Origin: CAZNKU01 sp045545235
Lineage (GTDB): Bacteria > Bacillota > Clostridia > Monoglobales > Firm-18
Direction: 5' to 3'
Length of the DNA: 58,669 nucleotides
NCBI GenBank assembly: GCA_045545235.1
Contig: JAZQAN010000045.1
Location: 1-58,669, forward strand
Part shown: positions 8,112 to 17,119 of the stretch, one piece after another
Layout of the letters: each line of letters opens with the position of its first letter
Position numbering within the stretch: the stretch's first letter is position 1
Translations under genes and position numbers: made by a program
Notes under the pieces: model-generated
Told to the model about the DNA's origin: nothing
What the model saw: only the letters and a program-made list of their open reading frames with translations
Database searches by the model: none

Positions 8112-8420
8112 TTGAAAAAAACATATTACAATGCAGTTGATTTACAGTCTGCTCTTGGATGTAAAGAGGGTGTAATGGTAGAATACTTTACAACTGAAAC
8201 TGAAAGAAGTGACGAAAATTTCAATTATATAAAGCCATACGGAATAGAGGTTGTAAAAAAACAGACTATTGACGGCAGAATATACAGGGAAATAAAGAGA
8301 GTTGACAACGTGTTTGGCGATATTTTGCAGGCAAGGGCGGTTATTGACATACTGTACAGAAACAGCGTTACACCTATTACGGTTTCAGAGGTGCTTGAGG
8401 ATTTATATGTTAAAATGTAA
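8112..8420 (+). CDS. DUF6514 family protein
   Basis: 102 residues from the TTG at 8112, 5 bases after AGAGGTGA; the in-frame GTG at 8103 lies in that ribosome site. The pattern YGIEVVKK...GRIYREIKRVDNVFGDILQARAVIDILYRNSVTPITVSEVLEDL matches small Clostridia proteins with a beta-hairpin followed by a helix-turn-helix-like pair, known as DUF6514. Function unknown; the HxxTPxTV-like C-terminal segment is the most conserved part. It stands alone. Confidence 0.65.
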   Translation: MKKTYYNAVDLQSALGCKEGVMVEYFTTETERSDENFNYIKPYGIEVVKKQTIDGRIYREIKRVDNVFGDILQARAVIDILYRNSVTPITVSEVLEDLYVKM

Positions 8421-8448
8421 CATTTTTATGTGAAAAAGTAACTTGCTA

Positions 8449-8477
8449 TTTACTTTTATATGAATTTATTGTATCAT
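8449..8477 (+). promoter_or_regulatory. Promoter of the GH36 gene
   Basis: TTTACT, a 17-base spacer and TATCAT lie 19 bases before the chosen ATG. Confidence 0.5.
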
Positions 8478-8495
8478 AAAATCGGGAGGGATTTT

Positions 8496-10625
8496 ATGTC
8501 AAAAAATTATACATATAAGGATTATATATTTGGTAAGACAACGGTGCGTTATGTAATATTAAACGAAAGCAAAAATGTTTTTATGCTTTTAATACCAAGT
8601 AACAGAACGGATGAAATAAATGACACTTATGAAAGTGTAAATCTTGGTAAGGATTTTCCGTATAACAAGGATTTTGCGGGAGGTACACTTTGTCACCTGC
8701 ATCTTTCTCATCATTTTCGCTCGCCTCTTGCAGGCAGTTTTAAAATGAGTGAATCTTTCTACAAGCTTGCTTTTAAAAGTCAGGATGTAATAAGGGAAGG
8801 TAAGTCAACAACTGTTGAAACAGTAGTAGAAGCAGAGGAAGGTTATTCAGTTATTCACCGCCTTACATATATTGAGGGTGACGATGGCTTTACGGTTGAA
8901 TGTACTTTTAAAAACAACACAGGCAAACAGGTTAGTCTTGAGCTTATAACAAGTGCATCACTTGATAATTTAAGTCCGCTTAATAATGAATATGACCATA
9001 GCGAAAGCTTGTATTTGCACAACTTTAACTCGTCATGGGCAATAGAGGGCACACATATGTGCAGAAATTTAAAGGAACTTGGTTTGCAAAAGTCTTGGGG
9101 TGGTAATTTTAACAACTTGAAATTTGGTTCTCAGGGTAGCCGTCCGACTGCAGAACATTTTCCCTTTGCTGCACTTGAGGACCGCTCTGCAGGTGTAATG
9201 TGGGGTATGAAGCTTTATCACAATGCAACCTGGCAGATGGAGCTTTCACGTACCGCTTATAATATGTCATTTTCCTGTGGCATAGGTGACCTTTCATACG
9301 GAACCTGGTTTAAAAATATAGAAGATGGCGAAAGCTTTACAGCACCTAAGGCACTTGTGGCAGTATGTGAGGGAGATATTGCAGATATGGCAGATATTTT
9401 CCTTAAAATGCAAAGCCGTGATGTTGATGCATATGGTGAAGAAGATGATATGTCAATTATTTTTAACGAATGGTGCACAACCTGGGGTAAGCCTACTCAT
9501 AAGAATATGATGGATATTGCCGATAAATTAAAGGATAGCAAGGTAAAACATCTTGTTGTGGATGCCGGATGGTACGAAAACCGTGTAGTCGGCAACTATT
9601 TTCCCGACAGGGAAAAGATGTTTACAGAGGGTGTTTCGGAATATTTTGATGCTGTACGCAAAAAAGGTTTTGTTCCCGGTTTCTGGTTTGAATATGAATG
9701 TGTAGATGCTGACAAATCCGTGTATGGTGATGAAAAATACAAGGATATGATGCTAAAATATAAGGGCGATGTAATACGTGGTGTTGTTGGTCTTGGAAGA
9801 CGTGAAAGCTTCTGGGATTTTAAAAATCCTGATGCCGTTAAAATTCTTGATGAAAATTTTATAAAGTTTTTAAAGGACAACAACGCAGGATACTTGAAAA
9901 TAGACTACAATGCAAACATCGGTCTTGGTTGTGACGGTGCGGAAAGCCCCGGTGAAGGTCTTCGTCAGCATTGTGAACGTGTTCTTGACTATGTGCGTAA
10001 AATAAAGCGCGAAATTCCGGGCATAGTAATTGAGGACTGTGCTGCGGGCGGACTTCGACTTGACCCGCTTACTTTAAGTGCACACGCAATGTGTTCATTC
10101 TCTGATGCACACGAGTCTGAAGATATTCCTGTTGTTGCGGCGAATCTTCACTACCTTTTGCCGCCAAGACAAAGTCAGGTGTGGTGTGTGTTCCGCAAGC
10201 ACTTTGACCGTAAAAGAATGGCTTACAAGATTGCCTCGGTGTTCCTTGGCAGAGTTTGTTGGTCGGGTATGATTCTTGACCTTGATGATGAACAGATGGA
10301 ACAGATTTTGGATGCTGAAAAGTATTACGAAAAAGTTGCGCCGATTATTAAAAACGGTAAAAGCCGTATTTACAGAACAGATGATGTTGACTACAGACAG
10401 CTTCAGGGTACACAGGCAGTTTTAAGATATGCTGACGACGGTAAGTCTGCACTTTTGGTATATCATTGCTTTAATAACTGCAAGAAGCTTGAAATTGAAC
10501 TTGAAGGCAATATGAAAATTGACAGTTCTCTTTATGAAGCAAAAGTGACTGTAAATGGAAATAAACTCGTAATTGATGAGGGCGTTGATACATTTGGTAA
10601 TGTAGTGCTTTTAAAAATTGATTAA
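8496..10625 (+). CDS. Alpha-galactosidase, GH36 family
   Basis: 709 residues from the ATG at 8496 behind GGGAGGG (an in-frame ATG at 8460 lacks a site). Layout is as in GH36: N-terminal beta-sandwich (1-300), catalytic TIM barrel from about 320 (LVVDAGWYENR), and a C-terminal beta domain. The predicted nucleophile is D470 in YLKIDYN and the acid/base D537 in FSDAHES, 67 residues apart, close to the spacing in known GH36 enzymes; CAAGGLRLDP lies between them. There is no signal peptide, so it acts on imported alpha-galactosides. No transporter or regulator is adjacent. Confidence 0.9.
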   Translation: MSKNYTYKDYIFGKTTVRYVILNESKNVFMLLIPSNRTDEINDTYESVNLGKDFPYNKDFAGGTLCHLHLSHHFRSPLAGSFKMSESFYKLAFKSQDVIREGKSTTVETVVEAEEGYSVIHRLTYIEGDDGFTVECTFKNNTGKQVSLELITSASLDNLSPLNNEYDHSESLYLHNFNSSWAIEGTHMCRNLKELGLQKSWGGNFNNLKFGSQGSRPTAEHFPFAALEDRSAGVMWGMKLYHNATWQMELSRTAYNMSFSCGIGDLSYGTWFKNIEDGESFTAPKALVAVCEGDIADMADIFLKMQSRDVDAYGEEDDMSIIFNEWCTTWGKPTHKNMMDIADKLKDSKVKHLVVDAGWYENRVVGNYFPDREKMFTEGVSEYFDAVRKKGFVPGFWFEYECVDADKSVYGDEKYKDMMLKYKGDVIRGVVGLGRRESFWDFKNPDAVKILDENFIKFLKDNNAGYLKIDYNANIGLGCDGAESPGEGLRQHCERVLDYVRKIKREIPGIVIEDCAAGGLRLDPLTLSAHAMCSFSDAHESEDIPVVAANLHYLLPPRQSQVWCVFRKHFDRKRMAYKIASVFLGRVCWSGMILDLDDEQMEQILDAEKYYEKVAPIIKNGKSRIYRTDDVDYRQLQGTQAVLRYADDGKSALLVYHCFNNCKKLEIELEGNMKIDSSLYEAKVTVNGNKLVIDEGVDTFGNVVLLKID

Positions 10626-10702
10626 TAAAAAATCAAGTATATATGAGGTGTACTATAAAGTATAGTTTTTACAATCCCTCAGTCTTTGCCTTTGGCAAAT
10701 CC

Positions 10703-10731
10703 GGCTCCCTTTACACAAGGGAGCCTTTTTT
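10703..10731 (+). terminator. Terminator-like hairpin inside the MITE
   Basis: GGCTCCCT / AGGGAGCC stem with a 7-base loop and six Ts, about 80 bases after the GH36 stop. It can end GH36 transcription. Confidence 0.7.
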
Positions 10732-10784
10732 ATGTGGCACAAAGTTTCCTGTAAGTCCTCCACGGATAGCGGAATAAAATAAAA

Positions 10785-10810
10785 GACAGCAACTATTATA
10801 AGTTACTGTC
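10785..10810 (-). terminator. Hairpin ending the minus-strand Fe-S operon
   Basis: GACAGCAACT / AGTTACTGTC, 9 of 10 pairs with a 6-base loop. A-runs on its left (T-runs on the minus strand) suit a terminator for the operon ending at 10857. Confidence 0.55.
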
Positions 10811-10856
10811 CTTTAGAGTACACTTCATATGTAAACAATTTTTCACACTAAAAAAT

Positions 10857-11792
10857 TTATTTTTTGAATATATTTGTATCTAAACTCCAATCCTCTGCCT
10901 GGCGGAAGGATTTGCGGAATTTTTTGGAAAGAACGCCTTTTTCTTCAAGATGAATGTAGCAGGCTCTGTCGCAGGCACGTCCGCAAATAGATGAACGGTA
11001 CGAATGCTTTGCAGGCGGATAGAAGAAAGTGTTGTCAATAATTTTCTTTGCAAGTTCCATATCTACCTTTGCTTCACCGCAGATAATTTCCATACGGTTT
11101 TCAAAGTCTTCATATGCTTCAGGAGGCATAAACGGGTTTTTACTTCCGTTTGCACCATTGTAATAAACTGCACATTGCCATGGGTTTATGCCGTTTTCAT
11201 CTATTGCCTTACCTGGGCAAGCTTTTATACATTCTTTGCAGTTGTCGCAAAGATTGTATGTTTCTTTTGGAGTAGGTTCAATTTCTGCATCTGTAAGAAC
11301 AAAGCAGTATCTTATAAAAGGACCATATTCCTTATTTAGTATATGTCCGCTTACACCAATTTCGCCAAGACCGCATATTTCGGCAGATTTTTCAAAGTCC
11401 ATCTGAATTTCTTTTGTAACACCGCGGTAAATGTCAGAATAGTCAACCTCGGGGTTAGTGCTGTTTTCTTCTGCCATAATAAGCTGGTTGCGTTTTTGGG
11501 GAAGAGCAGTATAACCATTTTGTTCAATTGCGGTTGAAACTTGAATCATTGTAAAAGGCATTACTGTTTCTTCAAGGTTTTCAACACCCATAGTTGTATA
11601 CTGATAGTATACTGTACCTTCTTCTACACCACGGTAAAGACCGCGAAGTACACGGAAGCCAAGTGCTATAACAGTTTTGACTTCAGGAAATATTTTGAAA
11701 ATCGGGTCATCCTTTGGAAAGCTTGATGCACTTGTAAAGGTTACAACATCTGCATCAAATTTTTTTGCACGTTCTGTAATTAATTCTCTCAT
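10857..11792 (-). CDS. QueG-like 4Fe-4S double-cluster protein, paralogue 1
   Basis: 311 residues of the epoxyqueuosine reductase / reductive dehalogenase-related superfamily. The N-terminal domain (1-170) has GLYRGVEEGTVYYQYTTMG and a CGLGEIG loop. A first 4Fe-4S motif is C182-x2-C-x2-C-x3-CP (C182, 185, 188, 192). It has a conserved WQC207 and a second cysteine set C270-x3-C-x3-C278 in place of the usual CxxCxxxCP. Bona fide QueG is a tRNA-modifying cobamide enzyme; three copies in one operon with a sugar-type oxidoreductase argue for another substrate. The ATG overlaps the upstream stop by 4 bases. Last gene of the operon. Confidence 0.75.
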   Translation of the reverse strand: MRELITERAKKFDADVVTFTSASSFPKDDPIFKIFPEVKTVIALGFRVLRGLYRGVEEGTVYYQYTTMGVENLEETVMPFTMIQVSTAIEQNGYTALPQKRNQLIMAEENSTNPEVDYSDIYRGVTKEIQMDFEKSAEICGLGEIGVSGHILNKEYGPFIRYCFVLTDAEIEPTPKETYNLCDNCKECIKACPGKAIDENGINPWQCAVYYNGANGSKNPFMPPEAYEDFENRMEIICGEAKVDMELAKKIIDNTFFYPPAKHSYRSSICGRACDRACYIHLEEKGVLSKKFRKSFRQAEDWSLDTNIFKK

Positions 11793-12691
11793 TTTGCAAC
11801 CTCCTTGCGATGTTTTTCACATGCCAGTTCGCATTTTTTACCGCACAGGCACGGTATATAACCAAACTGTGTAGGTGGAAGGAATTTAAGTTCAGGGTAA
11901 ATTGCCTTTGCACTTTCGCTGTCAAAACGCATTTCGCCGTTTATAATAGCCTCGCGGTCCGGATGACCTTTTAAAAATTCATCAGTCATAAATGGATTTG
12001 ACTTGTGTGCACCTTTGTAGTATACAGAGCATTGCCATGTATCAAGGCCGTCTTTTGAAATAGCTTTACCCGGGCAAGCCTTCAAACATTCTCCGCAACC
12101 GTCACAAACATCTTCTTTTAGAGGTTCGTCACATTCTAACGGTGCATCGGTTATAATATACACCCAACGTAAAAATGTACCGTACTGCGGATTTATAACC
12201 TTACCGTGTAAGCCTACCTTACCAATGCCGCATATTTCTGCAGCAAGGTTAGTATCTATTATAACTTCAGGCGCAGGTTTACCCTCTTCAACAGGGCTTG
12301 CAAACTGAAGCTCGTAAACTTCTGTTACTTCAGGGTTTGTTGTTTTGTCACCCTTTACCTTCATACCTGGAATATTTCTCTGAAGGCATGCATCGTAACC
12401 TTCATTTTCAATAACTGCACCTAAACGGAGCAGGAATATTTCTGCAAAGGTTTCGTCTATGTACTTAACACCAATGCTTGTGTAGTTATAAAACTGATTT
12501 TTGTTTTCCATTGCTCTGTAAAGACCCTTTGGAATAGGGATTGCACAACCTATTACGCACTTTGCCTTTGGCAGAATCAGAAGAGGATTGTGCTGGGGTA
12601 CAACATCACGGAAGTACTTTATATCACCAATACCGCAGACTACTGCACCAAGTTCTTTTGCTTTTTCTTTAATAAATTCAGCTGTAATCAT
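11789..12691 (-). CDS. QueG-like 4Fe-4S double-cluster protein, paralogue 2
   Basis: 300 residues, same architecture as its neighbours: N-terminal GLYRAMENKNQFYNYTSIG, loop ICGIGKVGLHG, first cluster C196/199/202/206 (CDGCGECLKACPG), WQC221, and terminal C281-x-C-x3-C-x3-C291. The polypeptide ends just after the second cysteine set. AGGAGG lies before the ATG at 12691, which is 11 bases after the upstream gene. Divergence between the copies suggests separate roles or a multi-subunit complex rather than recent duplication. Cobamide binding cannot be read from sequence. Confidence 0.75.
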   Translation of the reverse strand: MITAEFIKEKAKELGAVVCGIGDIKYFRDVVPQHNPLLILPKAKCVIGCAIPIPKGLYRAMENKNQFYNYTSIGVKYIDETFAEIFLLRLGAVIENEGYDACLQRNIPGMKVKGDKTTNPEVTEVYELQFASPVEEGKPAPEVIIDTNLAAEICGIGKVGLHGKVINPQYGTFLRWVYIITDAPLECDEPLKEDVCDGCGECLKACPGKAISKDGLDTWQCSVYYKGAHKSNPFMTDEFLKGHPDREAIINGEMRFDSESAKAIYPELKFLPPTQFGYIPCLCGKKCELACEKHRKEVAK

Positions 12692-12702
12692 ATGTATACC
12701 TC

Positions 12703-13785
12703 CTATCTGTCAAGCTTCCAGGCTTTTTTTGTACGTAGAGGTTCTTTGAATCTGCCTTCCATACAACCGCCTTTTTTCTCCAGCATTGAAACGCAGCCTC
12801 TTATACATCCGCCGCACTTTGCCATATTATAGCCAACCCAGCTTGGGAAGTATTTTTCCAATGCGGTATAAACCTTTACAACTTCTTTTTCATTTGCATT
12901 ATCTGTTATACCTTCTAAAAGGTCTAAAGAACCATCTTTGTTTTCGTCAAAAACTTCCTTTGGTACAAATGGGTTAAAATGTCTGCCACCGTGGGTGTAG
13001 AATGCATAACATCTCCACATATCAATGTCTGCCCATTCGCATATTTTACCGTCAATGTTGACTGTTATCTTTTTGCCGGAATTCATTGCAGGAATACATC
13101 CGCCGGGACATTCTCTGACACAAGCACCGCATTTTCTGCAAAGAGGTTCTCCGTTGTACATTTCATCGTACTCATCAAATTCGGCATCTGTAAATATAAA
13201 TGCAACTCTCTGAAGTGGTCCGAATTCAGGAGTTAAAAGCATTTTACTCCAGCCAATTTCACCAAGTCCGCAGGCTACTGCCGCAATGCGGAACTGAAAC
13301 TGCAAGTCAGGTGGTACTTTATCTTCACTTGTAGCACGTGTAAACTGTACGCTTCTGTGATGTGCAGTTTTATCCTTTGCATGTTCCGAAGCTTCAATTT
13401 GTTCTTCAGGTGAAAGTGAGTTACCCGGTGAACCATCCATATCGGAAACTGCACCTCTTGCACCTGTATTTCTGTAAATGAAAGCTTCATAGCCTTCATC
13501 TTCAATTACTCTGCCTACATGGTGCAAAACTGCAGGGGCATAAATTTCGTTTATACCGCCGTAAGCCATTGATGGGTACTGATAAAATTGTGTTCCTTCT
13601 TCAATACCCCTTTGTACACCACGGGGAATACGGAATACGAAGCCGATTATACTTTTTACACCGGGGAATAAAAAGTTGGGATTCATTACATCCGGTGCAC
13701 CCTGCAAACGTGATACAGGAGCAATGCCACAGGCATCTGCACCTGCTTCAAGAGCAGCCTGTTTAATAAGTTTGTTGCTTAACAT
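12703..13785 (-). CDS. QueG-like 4Fe-4S double-cluster protein, paralogue 3 (long form)
   Basis: 360 residues from the ATG at 13785; an ATG at 13797 overlaps the upstream stop (ATGA) but directly abuts AAAGG, leaving no spacer. It is the longest of the three, with an insertion of about 30 residues before residue 165 and another between the first cluster (C216/219/222/226, CRKCGACVRECPG) and WRC. The second set is CGGCIRGC near residue 320. Shared signatures are RGVQRGIEEGTQFYQYPSM and CGLGEIGWS. It is first of the three copies, translated right after the Gfo/Idh/MocA gene. Confidence 0.74.
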   Translation of the reverse strand: MLSNKLIKQAALEAGADACGIAPVSRLQGAPDVMNPNFLFPGVKSIIGFVFRIPRGVQRGIEEGTQFYQYPSMAYGGINEIYAPAVLHHVGRVIEDEGYEAFIYRNTGARGAVSDMDGSPGNSLSPEEQIEASEHAKDKTAHHRSVQFTRATSEDKVPPDLQFQFRIAAVACGLGEIGWSKMLLTPEFGPLQRVAFIFTDAEFDEYDEMYNGEPLCRKCGACVRECPGGCIPAMNSGKKITVNIDGKICEWADIDMWRCYAFYTHGGRHFNPFVPKEVFDENKDGSLDLLEGITDNANEKEVVKVYTALEKYFPSWVGYNMAKCGGCIRGCVSMLEKKGGCMEGRFKEPLRTKKAWKLDR

Positions 13786-13793
13786 ATTAAAAA

Positions 13794-15068
13794 TCATCCT
13801 TTCTGATTATAGTCAAAGTCGTATGGGTCTATAACTTCCCAGTCATCGGGAGCCTCGCCAAGATAAGGTACATCCATTAAAACACCACCCTGCATAGCAG
13901 ACTGATGGGCAATAAGACCCGGAATATTGTATTTTGCAACCTCCCATATGTTGGTAGGTGAAAGCTTGCCTGTTGCATATGCTTTGCAGAAGTCGTCTAT
14001 TAAAAAGTGGTGAGTGCCGTTGTGACCGTTTTCCATATTCCTGAAGCTTTCAGGCAACCTCTTGTTATCCTGAATAGGAGACATTTCAAAGAAACCGCCT
14101 GCATGGGCAATATGTTCAATACCTTTTTTATAATCTTCTTTTAAAAGCTTTGTAACACTTTCGGGATGTAGTCTTTCGCTGACATCCTCAATGTCGGTTA
14201 CTGTGTTGTTTTCCTTGTTCCATGTTTGTAAAAAGTGATGAGCGACTGAAAATTCGTATCGTCCTTCTGTACCGAAAAATTGTGTAATATATGTTTCCGG
14301 TGATTGCCAGCCGATGTTTCGGTTTTCACTTATTCTCATAACACCGCCGTTTGACAACTGACAAAGCATTGTTTCGTTGGCGAAGGGGTTGCCGTAAAGG
14401 TTTGTATCACCTTCACCGTAAATGTCTGTGCGACTTTCACTTTTATAACCCATTGCACTTACCTTTGTAACGTAAACTCCGGGCATGGTGCTTAAAATCA
14501 TAGAGGTAGAGTGGGTTGGGTAGAAAAACGGAGGAATGCCTGCATATTCTTTCCATCTGTCACCGGCAGAGCTTTTGAAGCTATCTTCCATTTTGCGTAT
14601 ATCGTGGTTATACTGTGCTTCACCATAGGCAAACTTACCAAAAGTGCCCTTTGCAAACTGCTCACGGCAAAAAAGTGTTGCTGTACGGTAATAGCCTGTT
14701 TCACCCATTGAATATGTAAGGCGTGTTTCACGGACAAGTTTTTCAATTTCCCTGATTTCATCAACAGAAATCGCACCGGGCACGGCACTATAAACGTGCT
14801 TGCCTGCCTTTAGTGCATCTATAACCATTGGACCGTGTGCAAAACGTTGTGTGAAAATTGCTACGCAGTTTACCTCATCGGATGCAAGAGCTTTTTCATA
14901 ACTTTCCATAACAGGTACATGGAATTTTTCGCTGAAATTTTTTGCACGTTCTTCTATAAGGTCACATACCCATACTTTTTCAACTTCGGGATGAGCTTTA
15001 AAAAGTGGTACAAAAAATGGCGAAAATCTTCCGCAACCTACAATGACTATTTTGATTTTTTCTTTCAT
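13794..15068 (-). CDS. Gfo/Idh/MocA family oxidoreductase, GH109-like motif
   Basis: 424 residues from the ATG at 15068, after GGAGGGG. Residues 4-120 form a Rossmann NAD(P) fold (IVIVGCGRFSPFF). The usual EKP lysine motif is replaced by SAVPGAIS, and FFYPTHSTS matches the YPTH signature of GH109-type NAD-dependent glycosidases. These enzymes oxidise a sugar hydroxyl transiently to allow bond cleavage by elimination; assignment of that chemistry is inference. It heads a four-gene operon with three Fe-S proteins and diverges from an AraC regulator. Confidence 0.8.
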   Translation of the reverse strand: MKEKIKIVIVGCGRFSPFFVPLFKAHPEVEKVWVCDLIEERAKNFSEKFHVPVMESYEKALASDEVNCVAIFTQRFAHGPMVIDALKAGKHVYSAVPGAISVDEIREIEKLVRETRLTYSMGETGYYRTATLFCREQFAKGTFGKFAYGEAQYNHDIRKMEDSFKSSAGDRWKEYAGIPPFFYPTHSTSMILSTMPGVYVTKVSAMGYKSESRTDIYGEGDTNLYGNPFANETMLCQLSNGGVMRISENRNIGWQSPETYITQFFGTEGRYEFSVAHHFLQTWNKENNTVTDIEDVSERLHPESVTKLLKEDYKKGIEHIAHAGGFFEMSPIQDNKRLPESFRNMENGHNGTHHFLIDDFCKAYATGKLSPTNIWEVAKYNIPGLIAHQSAMQGGVLMDVPYLGEAPDDWEVIDPYDFDYNQKG

Positions 15069-15101
15069 GAAAATTTCCCCTCCATAATCTGACATAATCT
15101 A

Positions 15102-15130
15102 ATTATAGAAAAAAAGCTTTGAATATACAA
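15102..15130 (-). promoter_or_regulatory. Promoter of the Gfo/Fe-S operon
   Basis: On the minus strand TTGTAT, a 17-base spacer and TATAAT, ending 33 bases before the Gfo start. It faces the AraC promoter across about 40 bases where an AraC-type operator would be expected. Confidence 0.6.
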
Positions 15131-15170
15131 GTATGTATGAAACCTGTTTTTGTAATATTTAAACTTTTTG

Positions 15171-15200
15171 TTGACTTTAAGAGTGTTGGTGATATATAAT
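15171..15200 (+). promoter_or_regulatory. Promoter of AraC regulator 1
   Basis: TTGACT, an 18-base spacer and TATAAT, 27 bases before the ATG at 15228. Confidence 0.65.
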
Positions 15201-15227
15201 GTAAAAAACGTCATATGAGGTGTTTTT

Positions 15228-16088
15228 ATGAATGTAGCAGATATTTTTCCATTTGTACGTCAGGCACTTTTTGTTAAACTGGCAGGTCTTGAAAATGAAT
15301 ATTACAGAGAAATCAAAACAAGGGATTGTCGTTTGTTTTACATTTTGTCCGGAGAAGGAGCAATTATAACAGAGGGGGAAGCTTATCCATTAAGTGCAGG
15401 TAAGGCAGTTATTTTAAAGGCGGCTACTGAATATATGTGGCAGTCACGTCCTGATGACGGTCTTACTATGGTGGTGGTTAATTTTGATTACACACACGGT
15501 GCTTCTCATATTAAGGAAGGTTTTTCACCCATACCATCTGAACTTTTTTCAAGTGAAGAGGTTACTGAATTTGTTGAGTTTGAGGATTGTCCTTTGCTGA
15601 ATAAACCTGTTGTTCTGAACTCGGCAGGAAATCTTGAAAGCCGTATGCATCTTATAGCTACGGAATATCAGGTAGGCGGTAAATATTGTGATGAGCTTTT
15701 GTCATCTGTTTTAAGGTCTGTAATTTTCAGTATAATGCGTCAGCTTGATGACCGTGAGGTGGAAATGAACACAAAACAATCTGTTCTTACAAGACGCATT
15801 ATTCAGTACATTCAAAATCACTACAATGAGCCTCTTTCGGGAGAGGTTCTTTCGAGAGAATTTCATTTTAACCATATATACATAAACAGAGTTTTTAAAA
15901 AGCATACGGGTACTACTGTTCAACGGTTTTTGACAGATTACCGTCTGCGTATGAGTACAGAACTTTTAAAGTCAAGTGAAAGTTCTGTAGGTGAAATTGC
16001 ATCATTGGTAGGATTTGATGATTTGGCTTATTTTTCAAAGCTTTTTAAAAAGGTTTACGGCGTTACGCCCACAGAATACAGAAAGTAG
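15228..16088 (+). CDS. AraC family transcriptional regulator 1
   Basis: 286 residues. An N-terminal cupin-like sensing domain (residues about 20-110, YILSGEGAIITEGEAYPLSAGKAVILK) is followed by two C-terminal helix-turn-helix motifs from about 190 (LSREFHFNHIYINRVFKKHTGTTVQRFLTDYR and VGEIASLVGFDDLAYFSKLFKKVYGVTPTEYR). It probably senses a sugar-type ligand and activates the divergent Gfo/Fe-S operon and the U32-like gene 9 bases downstream. Confidence 0.92.
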   Translation: MNVADIFPFVRQALFVKLAGLENEYYREIKTRDCRLFYILSGEGAIITEGEAYPLSAGKAVILKAATEYMWQSRPDDGLTMVVVNFDYTHGASHIKEGFSPIPSELFSSEEVTEFVEFEDCPLLNKPVVLNSAGNLESRMHLIATEYQVGGKYCDELLSSVLRSVIFSIMRQLDDREVEMNTKQSVLTRRIIQYIQNHYNEPLSGEVLSREFHFNHIYINRVFKKHTGTTVQRFLTDYRLRMSTELLKSSESSVGEIASLVGFDDLAYFSKLFKKVYGVTPTEYRK

Positions 16089-16097
16089 GTGTTTGTT

Positions 16098-17105
16098 ATG
16101 AAATTTTCAGTAGGTTATCAGGTTAACAGCAATAATGTTTTTATGGAATACATTGCAAATAACAAAGAGCATATTCACGAGGTTTATTTTTCGTGGGGGG
16201 ATATTCCAAACGGAAGGAACAGTATGCTTTCAAACAGTGAACTTTATCCATGGCAGGCACAGAATAAACAAATAGAGGACCTTGATTTTTTAAGTAAAGA
16301 AGGTATTGGGCTTAATTTGCTTTTAAATGGCAATTGCTATGGTGCAAACAGCCTTTCAAGAAGCTTTTTTACAAAAATAGGCGAAACTATTGATTACATA
16401 TCACAAAGGTTTGGGCTGCAGTCTGTAACTACAACCTCACCGGGCATAGGTCGCTTTATACACGAAAACTTTACAGGCATAGATGTTCGTGCATCGGTTA
16501 ATATGAAAATTGGCTCTGTTATGGGTATGGAGTATGTTGAAAAATACTTTGACAGTTTTTATATGCAGCGTGAACTTAACCGCAATGCAGAAGCTATTAA
16601 AAAAATAAAAAAATGGTGCGACCAGCATGGCAAGGGGTTGTTTATGCTTGCAAACAGCGGTTGTCTTAACAACTGTTCTGCGCAGACTTATCACGATAAT
16701 CTTGTATCACACGAAGAGGATATAGCAAAGATGGATAATGCATTTCAGTTTGTGGGTGTCTGCAAAGAATATCTTGTACAAAACAGGGTTTCTGTAATAC
16801 GTGATACAAACTTTGTGCGTCCTGAGGATATGCACCTTTATGACGGCCTTTTTACTGCCGCAAAGCTTGCAACACGTGTTTCGAAAAATCCTGTAAACAC
16901 CTTAAGGGCTTATATAAAAGGCAGCTACAACAGCGCTGTTACTGACCTTTTAGAGCCTGACCACAGTGCACTTTTTTATCCTGAAATTGTTGATAATTCA
17001 AAGCTTCCGAAAGACTTTGGTAAAACCGTTATGAATTGCCCGAAGGATTGCGAAAATTGTAATTACTGCAAGAATGCTTTGGAAAATGCAACTGTTCGAA
17101 TTTAA
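16098..17105 (+). CDS. Peptidase U32-like Fe-S protein
   Basis: 335 residues from the ATG at 16098, with AGTAGGTG ending 6 bases upstream. The TIM-barrel pattern and LANSGCLNNCSAQTYHDN resemble the U32 family (UbiU/UbiV, TrhP, RlhA), which use cysteines to bind a 4Fe-4S cluster in oxygen-independent hydroxylation or related reactions. A C-terminal CPKDCENCNYC adds four more cysteines and is unusual. It shares an operon with AraC regulator 1 and so probably works with the divergent Fe-S and Gfo enzymes. The family call is moderate and the substrate is unknown. Confidence 0.65.
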   Translation: MKFSVGYQVNSNNVFMEYIANNKEHIHEVYFSWGDIPNGRNSMLSNSELYPWQAQNKQIEDLDFLSKEGIGLNLLLNGNCYGANSLSRSFFTKIGETIDYISQRFGLQSVTTTSPGIGRFIHENFTGIDVRASVNMKIGSVMGMEYVEKYFDSFYMQRELNRNAEAIKKIKKWCDQHGKGLFMLANSGCLNNCSAQTYHDNLVSHEEDIAKMDNAFQFVGVCKEYLVQNRVSVIRDTNFVRPEDMHLYDGLFTAAKLATRVSKNPVNTLRAYIKGSYNSAVTDLLEPDHSALFYPEIVDNSKLPKDFGKTVMNCPKDCENCNYCKNALENATVRI

Positions 17106-17119
17106 TTTTGAAAATTCAC

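Larger units (their letters stand above)
10641..10830. mobile_element. MITE-like element, 190 bases, with 20-base terminal inverted repeats
   Basis: Left end ATATGAGGTGTACTATAAAG (10641-10660) and the complement of the right end (10811-10830) agree at 18 of 20 bases. The interior has no ORF but carries two hairpins, 10703-10731 and 10785-10810. The internal string CCCTCAGTC...GGCTCCCTTTACACAAGGGAGCC resembles a repeat I remember in many Clostridia genomes (from memory, unchecked). No clear target duplication is visible. Confidence 0.6.

Noticed and set aside
10857..13785. Calling the three Fe-S genes queG
   Set aside because: Three copies, a different second cysteine set and sugar-type neighbours do not fit the single tRNA-modification gene.
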